Program-made: the position numbers and the translations under genes | Assembly (NCBI GenBank): GCA_946807835.1 | Contig: OX327683.1 | Location: 2,485,001 to 2,549,000, forward strand | Direction: 5' to 3' | DNA from: Ailanthus altissimus | Lineage: Eukaryota > Streptophyta > Magnoliopsida > Sapindales > Simaroubaceae | DNA length: 64,000 nucleotides | In this document: positions 34,644-46,099 of the stretch, in pieces | Layout: each line of letters opens with the position of its first letter | Numbering within the stretch: the stretch's first letter is position 1 | Notes under the pieces: model-generated | Seen by the model: the letters and a program-made list of their open reading frames with translations, nothing else | The model's database searches: none | Told to the model about the DNA's origin: nothing

Positions 34644-34925
34644 TGAAATGACCCGCCCTACAATTTTCTATAAACTTTAGAATGAAACTTGACCCCTATC
34701 TTGTGGACATTTATGAACGCTCACTACACTAGGTTTTTTACCAAAATTTTGGCAAAGTTTTTCCTATTTTATGAATATTCTCAAACTTGCAATTTAAAGT
34801 ACAACACTTCTATAAGTACAATACCATCAACCATACTTCTAAACTTTTCATATCTTATCTGCAACTCACAACATCAACATCAAATGAAAATTAATACACT
34901 TATAATTCATACGTCAACATATTCT
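34644..34925 (-). mobile_element. Remnant of the gypsy 3' LTR
   Basis: It begins TGAAATGACCCGCCC on the plus strand and contains CTATCTTGTGGACATT. It matches 36842-37120 and the complement of 61180-61455. It is fused to the protease reading frame at about 34925. Confidence 0.8.
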
Positions 34926-35442
34926 ACGTATCTGAGAAATCTTGCACCACTGGAATATCCTTCAACCTTACGTCATCCACTTTAGTATCCACCACTTGGG
35001 CTAAGTAGGCTGAGCACATTTTTTTACGTAATTGCCTAGCACTAATGGAAAATATAATACATAAAGGGAAAAGCCTGCATTCTCTATAAAATCTAACCTC
35101 TGACTTTCTTGGCTTTTTGAACACCACCTCATTCCAAAAATAATCAACCGAAGTATAATGATTGGTAAGCCAATCCATACCTAGTATAACGTCAAAGTCC
35201 CTAATGTCAAAAGGTATCAAGTTTACCTCAAAATCATGCTCACTTACTCTAACTTCGTAATTCTGAAACACATTCTCAGCAAATAATGAATCTCCAATGG
35301 GTGTGGCAACAATTAAGCCATACTCTAGAAGTCTCAACTCCCTATTGGAATATATAGAAAAAGCATGAGAAATAAAATAATGCATAGATCCTAGGCCAAT
35401 GAGAATATGGGCCTCGCAACGAAAAATAAATAACATACCCAT
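34924..35442 (-). pseudogene. Gypsy aspartic protease with destroyed active site
   Basis: A 172-codon minus-strand frame contains CEAHILIGLGSMHYFISH and DVILGMDWLTNHY, typical of the gypsy protease (RVP_2 type). The catalytic D-S/T/P-G motif of the family reads GLG here, so the aspartate is missing. The frame ends in VVQDFSDT where the family normally runs on into reverse transcriptase. The deletion junction lies at that point. Confidence 0.82.
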
Positions 35443-35499
35443 GACAACATTTGGTGTAGCTTGTGCCTCTTACCGTGTTAAGGTAAAAACTCAAGCCTA

Positions 35500-36736
35500 A
35501 GCATGGGGTTGATCAAGTTAGCCCATCTTGCATGAAGTAGAAGTCTGAGTCCTACGAGTGGAAGTGGAACCTCCTGTCTGTACACCCCTCTGACCTTGAG
35601 TTAGATCGAAGTCTCTCTGAAAGTGCTGTGACATAGACCTCTGAGTAGAGTTATCACCCTGAGCCAAAGTTAGGCAATACCTCTTAATATGTCCAGTCTG
35701 ACTGCAATGGTAGCATGCACTGCTTCTAACCAAACACTATCCTTGATGGTTCTTGCCATAACTTTTGCATTGTGTATACTTAGTGCTTGTTGAGCAGTTA
35801 TTATAGTAGCCTCCGCTACCTTTACCACTAGATCTCTGGTTCCTGCTTCCCATGGGTTACTGTACTGAGCCTTGACTAAAACTCTATCCCTTGTCTCCTC
35901 TAAACCTCGAATGGTGGCTTCTCTAAAAACCATCTAAACTAGTCGTATGACTACCTCCTCTTTTAGGCAGCCTACCACTAAGGCTACCATCTTGTCACTC
36001 CTGATTGCATTTTTATCTTGCAGCTGAAATTCTGTGTAACTCATTGATACTCTGCTCTACCCTCATTGAAGCCTGATACTGTCACAGCTGTATGAATCTC
36101 ACAATGCAAACCATCCTCAAACTTAATGAATTTCTCTTTCTTCGTAGAAATTATTATAGTAGCAAAATGTGACAGATCTAGAAACTTCTTTTTATACTGT
36201 TTAATAGACATGGAAGCTTAAGTTACTAGAAGAGACTCTTTCTGTTTACCTTTCCAATACACAGTAGGAATGAAGTGATCATAGAATTCCTTTCGGAAGA
36301 CTATCTAAGTAATCTCTTTGGGGGTTTAATAGTGCTCATGTACTGATCTCCATCAATAGAGTGTACCTTTTTCAAGCAAGAATGTGGCAAATGATAATTT
36401 CTCCTTATTTGAGCACCTCATCATATAAAATATGCGCTCCACTTTATCTAACCAAGACTAAGCCTCTGAAGGGTCTCTCGAACCATCAAAATTTCTTGCC
36501 CCAAGATTCCTCACTTACTCAATGGTGTTAATACTACCACGTGTTTGAGCCTAATTTTGTACAACTGCAGTCACAAGCTGAGCAAGCTTATTAATAGTGA
36601 GCGGGGTCATAGGCACTTGCTGAATAGGTGGAGGTACATTTGTTTCTGCTGCACTTTCATTTATTGGCTTATTTCCCCCACGATGCCTAGGATGAGGGTT
36701 CACCTCAGTGATGGTTCTAGTACGACGTAGTAGCAT
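35500..36736 (-). pseudogene. Gypsy gag, degenerate
   Basis: Minus-strand fragments start near 36736 (MLLRRTRTITEVNPHPRHRG) and end with a zinc knuckle CYHCSQTGHIKRYC (about 35690) and a glutamine/serine-rich tail. The capsid part between is broken by stops. The CX2CX4HX4C ligands are intact. Confidence 0.8.
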
Positions 36737-36823
36737 AGTGTTGCCTATAAAAATATCATCCTAACTATGTTAACTATAACACTGAAATCATTAAAAGATA
36801 AGAAAGTCTACAGAATCTATAAT

Positions 36824-36840
36824 CTATGCTCTGAGACCAA
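36824..36840 (-). promoter_or_regulatory. Primer-binding site of the gypsy element
   Basis: The minus strand reads TTGGTCTCAGAGC, one change from TTGGTATCAGAGC, one base inside the LTR end. Confidence 0.65.
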
Positions 36841-36841
36841 C

Positions 36842-39065
36842 TGAAATGACCCGCTCTTTATTTTTTTATTAACTTTAGGACAGATCTTGACCCCTATCTT
36901 GTGGACATTCATGAACGTTCACTACACTAGGAATTCTATTGAAATTTTGGCAGAGCTTCTTCTGTTTTATAGACATTCCTAAATTTATAATTTAAAGTAT
37001 AGTACTTTTATAAACATAATACCATCAACCATACTTCCAAACTTCTTATATCTCATCTGCAACTCACAACATCAACATTAAATAAAATTTAATACACTTA
37101 TAACTTATACGTCAACATATTCTAAGAATCTAAGATAGAATCATGGTATTAAATACCCCCTAAAATAAAAGAATAATACAAATGCACAATCTCCAAGCTA
37201 AATACACTAATTTTCTTTAGGCTCAAAAGGAAAAAAGAGAGTCTATATATCCTATATGGCTCAAAATAAAGGCATAGAGCACCACCACGTGGCCCACCTC
37301 AACTAGTCGTTAAGCTGAGGATGTCTACTATCTTTTAAGATAGGAAAGGTGATTAGAGGGGTGTGAGTTTTCACGAACTAATTGAGTGGAATAATTTCAA
37401 ACTAAAATGAGAAAAATGATCATGATAATGATAATAATAACAATAAACCTTTAAACTATAAATATTAATCTCAACGTAAACGATGTAAATAATTTAAAAT
37501 ATAAGAATCATTAAATCTCATTTTATTCATGCTACAAATCAAAATTCTAAAAAATATGATATGATCTTATAAATCATTTTCATAAATCGGGTCACGTGTA
37601 ATATATGTCATAGAATTTAAATATTTAAATATTTTAAACTTCCATAATCCTTACACTAAACTAGTATTTGGGGGAAAATCTCTTTGTACCTGGGAAAAAA
37701 TCTCTTCGTACCTGAAATATTCCTCGGGTAGAGCGTTGGATGTACTTATCTCTATATCATCTCAAATCCTCATCTTATGCATACATAGAGCAAACTGGCT
37801 CCCAAAGAGCCAAGCACCCATATACACAACCCAAAACCTATATGTCTGTACATACGTGCCCCAAAAGCCTGAATCTCATATCTTTATCTAATGGGGGAGG
37901 GTACTACCTAGTAGTCTGAAAACTACTTTTATTTTTACAATTATAAACTCATTAAATCTCATCTCATGCTTTATACTTTAACAAATAAATCATTTAAATA
38001 TATTTATATTAATATAAATGATTCTATAACATTGCTTTCAAATATTTGAGGAGTCAAATCATAATATAAATGAGTTTTTCATAATGTAAAATAAACACTT
38101 AATTTAAATATGTCCAAGAATTTAAATTAATAACGTAAAACAAATAATTTAACTAAAAATTATATATTCTTTGTGTGTCATAGACTTTATAAAATCATGT
38201 ATAATAAATGGAAGCTAATATGAGAAATAATTTCTATAACTATATATATAATATAAATCACACTCACAAAAAGTGACGACGCTTAGTGAAAATGCGTTAC
38301 CGGGACACGTTACACTTGGGAACCATCTTAAGTGAGACAAAGTGCACTATTATTCATTGATAAGAAAATTAATACCCAAATTGACAATTCTAAACAAAAT
38401 TCTATCATACAAAATAATAACGTAACGAGTTATATACTTACGAACTCATTGAACCGATGCGAACTTTGTGGTACAGGGTCCAAATGGTTCCGTATATCCT
38501 CTACAGGTCCTAAAATGAAGAAAATTAATAATTTAGACTACTAATTCATAAATTATGAATTTACCCCCAAAATCAAGTGTTAGGGTTTTATCAAAATCCA
38601 TTATTTCTATGAAACCCTACTCTCCAACATATATGTATCAATAAAAGTTTTAGATTAAAGTGATAATCATGCTTCCATAAGCTTGGATACTCTTTCTCAC
38701 ACTAGCTTTCTCTCTCTAAAACATTAAATGTCTAATTCTCTTTCTAATAGGAATAATTCCATCACTTAAGGGTTCTTAATTCATGCTTTAAACTTCACCC
38801 ATAACCTAATAACTTAAAATTATGCTCAAAATAACAAAACAATGAAGAAAATTGAAGGGAAAACTATGGACTTAGCTTACCTCTCTCTCTCAGCAAACAC
38901 AAAGCTTATCCTTTCTCTTCTTCTCTTCTTTTTCTTTTTTTCAAATAAGCCATAATTGCCTAAATGCAAGAGATAAAAAGACTAGTTTATGGACTTTTAA
39001 ACTCTTTGGGCTTAAAGAAAGAATACAGCCCATTTTAGAAATTTTCTTCTTGAGTTGCTACTGTA
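36842..39065 (-). mobile_element. Gypsy 5' LTR (about 2.2 kb)
   Basis: It is colinear with the complement of 59358-61455. Shared blocks include TTTACCCCCAAAATCAAG, GGGTGTGAGTTTTCACGAAC (here) and a phrase on accession to the stop-rich 3' end. The outer end is eroded. Confidence 0.75.
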
Positions 39066-39339
39066 GACCTCAAAATTTTTGCATTTTCTATTTTTGTGAT
39101 TTCTACACATATACTTTTCATTCATTATTGAATGCTTATAACAAATGCTAGAACATCTATTTATAGATGTTTTACAAAAATTTAGGTTGCCAAGTCATTT
39201 ATATTAACATATTTTTCAAACCAAATTTCTTGGACAACATCATTTTTTTTTATTTTGGATAATAAAAATTAATTGAGACAGTAAACTTTTCAACTAATTC
39301 TGTTCTTACAAATGAAAATTTCTAACTTGAGAAAGTGCA
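39066..39339. other. Noncoding sequence between gypsy LTR and DC1 pseudogene
   Basis: AT-rich. It contains CTATTTATAG and may be the remainder of an LTR interrupted by the gypsy element. No match was secured. Confidence 0.3.
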
Positions 39340-39757
39340 TTAACTTTCTAACAGTCTTCAGAATAATAAGTGAAGCCGTAGCAATATTTTTGACAAGCAT
39401 TGCATTGACAATATTCTTTGAAATAAGGTTTTGAGAGAGTGAGAGCATGTCGGTGAAAAAGATGTTGAATTTCTCTTAGCAGCTTGGCACAAGATTTGTA
39501 AAGATAAAAGTGGCAGTGATCACAACTATGTGCTAGGTCATCTTAGATATCTTTCTCGCATGTACAACAATTATTATCATCATTCCTCTTGCTTTCAAGG
39601 AGAATCAAGAAATGCTCATGACTAAAATTCCACAACTTCTCTATTTCATTTACTTGCATTTCAGTGATTAGACAATGCACGTGAGCATAGTACTCACATT
39701 CAATACAATAATAAGTAAGATGCTTTAGATCTCTTTCTTTCTTGTAGATGTTGCAGT
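39340..39757 (-). pseudogene. DC1 pseudogene, third (3') piece
   Basis: The minus strand continues a DC1 module that stops at the hAT-like element: CNIYKKERDLKH, then CIECEYYAHVHC, then FSHEHFLILLESKRNDD, closely matching residues 700-760 of the gene (its module 12-13 boundary reads FSHEHVLFLLENKRNDD). A stop and a frameshift follow, and the match ends around 39345 within module 14. The remaining modules and exon 2 are absent. Confidence 0.88.
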
Positions 39758-40510
39758 TAAAGGTGGCAAATGAATCATGACATGATTATTCGACACGCTT
39801 TAAGCAAATATGGGTAAACAAATTTGACACAATTAATAAACGGGTCGAATTCGTGTTACCTATTTATTAATCATGTCGAATATATATTTGAGTTCTGTGA
39901 TCCACCAATTCATTTATGACACGTTACTGTTTATATTTACTATTCGTATTTACTGGTTACTAATATAAATAAATAATTTTTTTTGAATTGCAATCCCTAG
40001 CCTCTCATCTCTATTCTCCTTCACATGAGCCTCCATTTCACTCTCTTAATATTGTAGGCTCTAATTCACACTCACTTAATGGGTTAATGTGTTATGATCA
40101 TTTAACAAGTTTTTATGTTTAATTTTTTAGTTGAAACATGAAAATTAGACTATATTTTTTTTTCTTTACTATGTAGGGAAAACTAGTAAAGAGGCTAAGC
40201 AAGTGATGGCCATGGACTCTATATCCACAATGAATGCAAGAATCGATGAACTAAAAGGAACTGTAGAAGTTCATATGGCTGAAAAAGATGAATATGCATC
40301 AATTATCTCTTAACAAAATATAGGTGATTACCTTTCTTAGCATTGGCTGATTTGTTTTGGGTTTCATGCACTGCACTTTCATGATGTTAGCGGTACTTTT
40401 TAGAAGTTGTGTGAAAAATTATGGGAAAACACATACCAAATTGATTGGCACACTTATTTCTATTGAAATGTTATATTGTGTGTGTGCTATTTATTATAGT
40501 GTTTAATCAT

Positions 40511-41359
40511 TGTTGAAAAATTGGTAATTTAACAATCTTGGTTGGACAAGAATTGACATGAATACCAAAGTGGAGAGTCACAAGAAGTCTAGAACATGTG
40601 AGACACGTATAGAGAAGTTTAGGACTTGTGGGACACGAATGGGGAAGTGAAACGGGACTCGAAGACGCAAAGAAAACGAAGAAAATATGGGATAGGGGCT
40701 GCCAGGGCTAAGCACCACAGTACCCATGGCTGAGGGTCGCTGTGTCCAGGACAGTAACTCAGCGCTGCGGCGTTGGGCACGATTTTAGCCAGTGCCGCGG
40801 TGCCCAGATGCGTCAGAATGTTCATTTTAGTTCGGAATTTCAAGTTTTAGGAAGTTTTGGACTTTCAAAATAAGTGGACTCTTACTCCAATATGGAATAG
40901 GGTTAGCAGACATGAAATACACCCTATATAAATACTTGTAAACATTTAGTTGAGATTAAGCATTAAGAGAGACTCTAAAAAAGGGAAGAACTGGGTAGAC
41001 ACTAAGTACTTGTGTGCGCTAGGGTGAAACCGTCGTTTGGGTGATCATTGGTCGTGGTAGAGCAAAGGTTCACTAAACATTAGGTTCTTTTGAGGGTTCT
41101 TCATTGGGTTTTCCTTGTAAAATCTCTAGGGAGTTAATAAGAGAGGCTAGGATCCTTGGATCCACCGTGGACGTAGGCAATTGACCGAACCACGTAAGAT
41201 TGTGTTGTATTCATTTATATTCTGCTTTGGATTCTTGTTATCTTTTGCTTGATTAACAAGTTATTCCGCTGCACAAGGAGGTTAGGGTTCTAGGTTGGAC
41301 TTTGGGTTCCTCGCTTCAACATAACCTCAAGAGGGAGAAGGGCGTTTTCTCCCTCAACA
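40511..41359 (+). mobile_element. Solo LTR (849 bp) with ATCAT duplication
   Basis: The ends are TGTTGAAAAA and CCCTCAACA, flanked by ATCAT on both sides (40506-40510 and 41360-41364), a perfect 5-bp duplication. A TATA box CCTATATAAATA lies near 40922. The GC-rich block is at 40640-40810. It is the inverted relative of 30917-31784. Minus-strand and plus-strand ORFs inside it are incidental. Confidence 0.9.
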
Positions 41360-42033
41360 ATCATGATGACATGGATCAGTACAATGATAATTGGTTATGG
41401 TGGATCATAGATCTAAGGATTGTTTATGGTTATGGTAGATTAGGGATTTTTAAATTCTTTATTTGGGTCAGATGTTTGGTAACAGGGCAAGGTTGAGACT
41501 TTGGGTTTTTTTTTTACTTGTATTTTGCCTACTGGAGAAGACAATATGGATTCATAGGATGCAGCATGGCTTTGTTAGTGTAGAATATAAATTCATTTTT
41601 GAGTTCCCTAATTACAATATATTATTTTGTTGCAGAAGTGCTACCCAATGTTACTTAAACATCCTCTACCTTTTTCTAAGTTGAACTAATTAGCGTGAAA
41701 TTCCCATGTTATAGTCTTTGAAGTAAGACAATGTATGAATACAAATGTTGTGATCTGATCAATTTTGGACCCAATATATATAAATACTTCATCTGGTTTA
41801 AAAGAAAAATTAAAATTTTGTCTTGGAGAATCATGTAGATGAGATTGCATTATTCTATTGATTAGCATATTGAGTTATTCATGTTACATGAATGTAGGTG
41901 TAACAGATTTTAATTCAAGTTCAATTACAGTTTTGAAATTGTGTTGCTATTAAGTATTATCGTTTATGAGAAGACGAGCATTTGTGGGATTTGTTTACTT
42001 ATTGATTGAATTGATTCTGTTGGTATTGCATTT

Positions 42034-42218
42034 TGAAGAGTTTCAAAACTTTCAATGTCTTACGTTTAGAACGGTTAAAGATAATTTTAGTTGATTTGAT
42101 GTATGGTGAATTATTTTTTTAATGTCTGAAGAGTTTCAAAACTTTCAATGTCTTAAGTTTATGAGGGTTAGAGATAATTTTAGTAGATTTGATGTATGGT
42201 GAATTATTTTTTGAATTA
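42034..42218. repeat. 93-bp tandem duplication inside the hAT-like element
   Basis: Units starting TGAAGAGTTTCAAAACTTTC at 42034 and 42127 share most of their length, including GATTTGATGTATGGTGAATT. Confidence 0.85.
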
Positions 42219-42324
42219 TGTTGAATGAATTTTATTTTTTTTTAATTGTATTAAATAATTTTATTATTAAATGTATTAAATATTTGATTTTTTATATAAA
42301 TTTTTTTAATTGTCACTATTAGTT

Positions 42325-42462
42325 TAATCGAATCGTAAACAAATTGAATTGTAAATGAATTAAATTGTAAACAAATTAAATAGTAAATGAATTGAACTGA
42401 AAATAAATTGAGTTGTAAACGAATCAAATTGTAAACGAATCAAATTGTAAACGAATTGAATT
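42325..42462. repeat. ~16-17 bp tandem repeats near the hAT-like end
   Basis: About eight degenerate units of AATTGTAAACGAATCAA type, with alternating GTAAACAAATT and GTAAATGAATT variants. Such subterminal motif arrays are where hAT transposases bind in known elements. A binding role here is inference. Confidence 0.75.
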
Positions 42463-42649
42463 TGATTTATTTATTTAAACGTGTTTAATTGTGTCGTGTT
42501 ATGTTATTCGTTTATTAAAAAAATTGAATATGGATTTGAGTATCTGGTACATTTAATAAACAAATCATATTAGTGTTTGTAAAAAAATTATTAATACATT
42601 ATATTGACACGACACAAATATGATTCGTTTACATGAATTGCCACCCCTA

Positions 42650-43420
42650 ATTGCAGTAAACCAGATCAAAATCTTGTGCGAGTAATGATTCAATACTAAG
42701 AGTTAGAGGATGTTTGTGGTGTTCATGAACAACAACTGGTGGTAATCAAAAAATGCCACATTGGACATAAAAATCGAGGCGACACTCCACGCAATGCAGG
42801 AAAAAAGTACCCTCAACTTTAAAATCACATCTTGAGCATTTACTTTCATTGTACATATCTTCAATTAGAATAAGAAGATGCTTAAGACCTTTATACTTTA
42901 TGTTTGGCTTCCAAGACGTACATGCTAGATGTAGAAGAAAGCTACACTCATGACATTGGTATCCGATGCCTTCAACGCCTAGGTGACAAGAATCACAACT
43001 ATATGCATATTCAAGTTTTTGGAGATTCAAATATTGGAACAGATAAAAAGGGAGACAAATTTTTTTCGACAATTCCCAACATGATTTATGGATATAAAAC
43101 CTACATGGGACACAGCCATAACTTTGAACATCAATTTTTTTATAGCATAAATTGCAATTAACATCACCTACCTCCAAGATAACCAACGGATGCTGGTGAC
43201 TAAAATGCCTAATCGTTTTTGGAACTTCAATATATTTGCACTTATCATTGTTGTTTGTGATATTTATTGAAGGGTGTAGTGAAGTGCATACAAGATCAAG
43301 ATCAAAATTGCAAGTATCACAGTAATATGTGAGGCCACTGAGATGCTTTTAACAATGATCACATATACGTTTGCCTGAAACATCAAATTTGTTGAGAGCC
43401 AAAAAATGTTTGTGGAAGCT
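42650..43420 (-). pseudogene. DC1 pseudogene, second piece
   Basis: The minus strand starts at HKHFLALNKF (module 8 of the gene). It continues through CDTCNFDLDLVC, FSHQHPLVILEVGDVNCNLC, CRFYIHKSC and FEKVEGTFF-like blocks to VVVHEHHKHPLTLS and LVYCN, where the hAT-like element interrupts. One conserved Cys codon in the first module is replaced by a stop (CDHC followed by TAA). 42746-43186 is otherwise open. It corresponds to gene residues of about 425-700. Confidence 0.88.
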
Positions 43421-43422
43421 AA

Positions 43423-44625
43423 TGTTATTAGAAAATTAGTTAAGGTAGTTAGATTTATACCCAGAGATTTGGCAGGTAAGAGTTTTACAATATTAGAATA
43501 TTTATATTTTTATATTTATCATACATATTGGTCCTAATGATGTATTTTTATACCCTGTGATATAGGAGGTGTACTGATAGTAGATAGATCTTAAAATTCA
43601 GACCCAGCTCAGGATTAGCGCACTTTTGTGAGTGGATAACTATATATATTTTATATATTTTTAATACAACAATTATAATTTAATTATACGTTATCAGATT
43701 TAGCCATGATTTATTTTAGACAGATAAATATTTATGTTAATTAGTACATTCAAAAATATTTTTAAAATTTATTATAGTATAGCTTATGATTACATTCAGT
43801 ACAGAAATAATTATGTCAGAATAATTATAGTCATGATATTATATAGTAGTAGTTTTTGAACCACCATATGCGTACCCTCCCCTTTAGTGTAGTTGCTCTG
43901 CGCATGCATTAGACCAATTTAGTTTGCTCTACCCAAGCGATGCAGTATTCTGCCAAGTTAGACCAGCTCAGATCCCTCGCTCTGCCTGTGCGTGAGTTAC
44001 TCCGCCAGGCTAGATCAGATTTTTTTGGGTACAAGTTTGGTGTGGTTTTCAATATATATATATATATATATATATGTAGTACATGTTTTCAGAGCTATGT
44101 TACATATATTCAGCTTGATAATAGATTTTATGATAGTTTATACTCCTATATTTTCAAATCCCCAGTATTATGTTATGATTTTAGTTTTAGCACAGATTTT
44201 TATTACAACTTATATTTCAGTACAAGTTTATTGACTACTCAGTATACAGCTTCATGATTATTCTATCTTACAGATTTATACGTATACAATACATATAAAG
44301 TATATAATATTTTCTAATTATATCCACTCACTAAACCACAAGCTCACTCTATTTCCTATTTTTCTTATTTTTTCCAGGTTTTCACAGTAATTCGTGTAGT
44401 GTGATACTGTTGTCACATTTTGAGGTTGGCCATAATACACATAGCTGCATAAGTGTCTCAGCTTGTGTATTTTTATATCTTTTTGTATATTGGAGTACAT
44501 GTGTATACTTTGTGTTGAGGTAGGTAGCCTCATTATATCATATGTATAAGTAAAGAGTATGTTAGTGTCATGTCATCGCAGGATCCGTCTTGATTCTCGA
44601 GGAGGGCTCGAGTTGGGTCCTGTCA
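43423..44625 (+). mobile_element. Gypsy 5' LTR (about 1.2 kb)
   Basis: It starts TGTTATTAGAAAATTAG at the pseudogene border and ends GGGTCCTGTCA before the primer site. From 43655 it matches 47513-48455 (for example ACCACCATATGCGTA and AAGCGATGCAG). An (AT)n run lies at 44052-44075. Confidence 0.75.
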
Positions 44626-44626
44626 G

Positions 44627-44640
44627 TTTGGTATTAGAGC
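44627..44640 (+). promoter_or_regulatory. Primer-binding site of the gypsy element
   Basis: TTTGGTATTAGAGC, one change from the tRNA-Met-type site, directly after the LTR end. Confidence 0.7.
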
Positions 44641-44721
44641 ATGGTTTTAGATTTGAAGACACATGATACATGCATGTTAGAGATGTTATTAATGATTTGA
44701 TGCATTTTATAGATTTTTAAA

Positions 44722-46089
44722 ATGCATCCACGTGGCCGATCTCGCAGGAAAGATGTGGCTGAACTGGGAGCTCCCTTAGTACTAAATAGAATGGTGAAAC
44801 CTATTGAAGAGGAAGTAGCTGAGTCAGTTCATTCTGTACTGATACTTAAAACTCAGCCTAATCTTATTGTGGAGGAGGTACACCCTCAACTAGTGCCACA
44901 ACCTGTGATACAGCATACACAAAGACAACTTGATAGACCTACCTTAGAGCAATTCATAGATTGATTGGCTTAGTTAGTTATAGTTACAGTAGAGAGACAA
45001 ACACAGGGGCAACCCAGGAGAGAGAACATAATAGAGCGTGTTCGTAGTTTAGGGGCAGAGAATTTTTCAGGCACTATGAACCAGCTGATGCAGAGTCATG
45101 GTTGACCAGAGTAGAATGAATATTTGATGTTATGAGATGTACTAATAATGAGAGGGTTTCATTTGCTATATTTTTACTTGAAGGTAGGGCATACCATTGG
45201 TGGAGATTAGTACCACGTAGATATAGAGGGGTGATTAGTTGGGCTGATTTTTATAAATAATTTAATGTTAAATTCTTTCCTATGGTTTACCAAGGCATCC
45301 AAGCTAGTAAGTACTTTGAGCTAAAATAGGGATCAATGATAGTAGAGGAATACGAGAATTGATTTATAGAGTTATCGAGATTCGCTTTATGTGCAATACA
45401 GAATGAGAGGGATAAATGTAAGAGATTTGAACAGGGCCTTAGAGGCAATATCAGGACAACAATTACAGCTATGGGGCACAATGATTTCATTGAGTTAGTA
45501 GGGGCTGTAATTAGAGTTGAGAGAAGCCTAGTAGAGGCATGTAGAGCCCATAGTTAGTGGATCAAGTAGTAGTAGAGCACCTAGAGGAGAGACATCCCAT
45601 ACAGGGTATTTGGGTAAATAACGGCATGGTTAGAGCCCTATGCTATCAGGAGGACAGAGGCAGAGTTCTAGCTAGAGTTTTGTACCTCTATCTATTGGAA
45701 GCAACATATGGAGTCAGAGGCCCTAAGGTGATAGCCAGTTAAGTAGTAGTGCTAGCATGAGAAGGTACCCTCAGTGTTCTATTTATGGCAGGAGTCATGA
45801 GGGACAATGTCTGACAGGTTTTAAAGGTTGCTACCATTATGGACAAGCTGGACATTTGAGGAGAGATTGTCCTTATCTTCTTTCGAGTAGTAGCTTAGTA
45901 CAGAGTACAGCTTCTCAAGGTTTTCAAGGTGGTAGTGGCAATATTCAGAGACATGGAGGATCTCAGACTAGAGAGCCTGTCTCTAGTACTAGTGTACAAC
46001 CTAGAGCTTTAGAAGCTAGTAAAGATCTACAGATGGGTCAGCTAGGTCGACCTCATAGCCAGACACGTGTATTTGCTTTGACTCAGTAA
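44722..46089 (+). pseudogene. Gypsy gag, degenerate
   Basis: The ATG at 44722 opens MHPRGRSRRKDVAELGAP, an open stretch of 80 codons. The capsid-like region (about 45000-45500) is broken by many stops, several at expected Trp codons. 45757-46089 is open and includes a zinc knuckle CYHYGQAGHLRRDC in which the second cysteine has become tyrosine, so zinc binding is lost. Confidence 0.8.
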
Positions 46090-46099
46090 GAGGCACAAG

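Larger units (their letters stand above)
34644..39065 (-). mobile_element. Ty3/gypsy element with internal deletion
   Basis: In minus orientation it has a long 5' LTR (36842 to about 39065), primer site, gag and protease, then jumps directly into the last ~280 bases of the 3' LTR (34644-34925). Polymerase, RNase H and integrase are gone. The same LTR appears as a solo copy at 59358-61455. The outer end near 39065 is approximate because the match to that copy weakens. Confidence 0.78.
39758..42649. mobile_element. hAT-like element inside the DC1 pseudogene (2.9 kb)
   Basis: The ends TAAAGGTGGCAAATG and (complement) TAGGGGTGGCAATTC form an inverted pair typical of hAT elements. The flanks GTTGCAGT (39750-39757) and ATTGCAGT (42650-42657) match at 7 of 8 bases, as expected for an 8-bp hAT duplication. 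Removing the element joins two halves of one DC1 module. No transposase is visible. About 850 bp of its length is a later solo LTR, so the original was about 2.0 kb. Confidence 0.82.

Noticed and set aside
43940..44257. Overlapping plus-strand ORFs of 105 and 80 codons, with a relative at 47898-48098
   Set aside because: They are in the gypsy LTR and recur in the second LTR copy. An (AT)n run makes the YIYIYI stretch.
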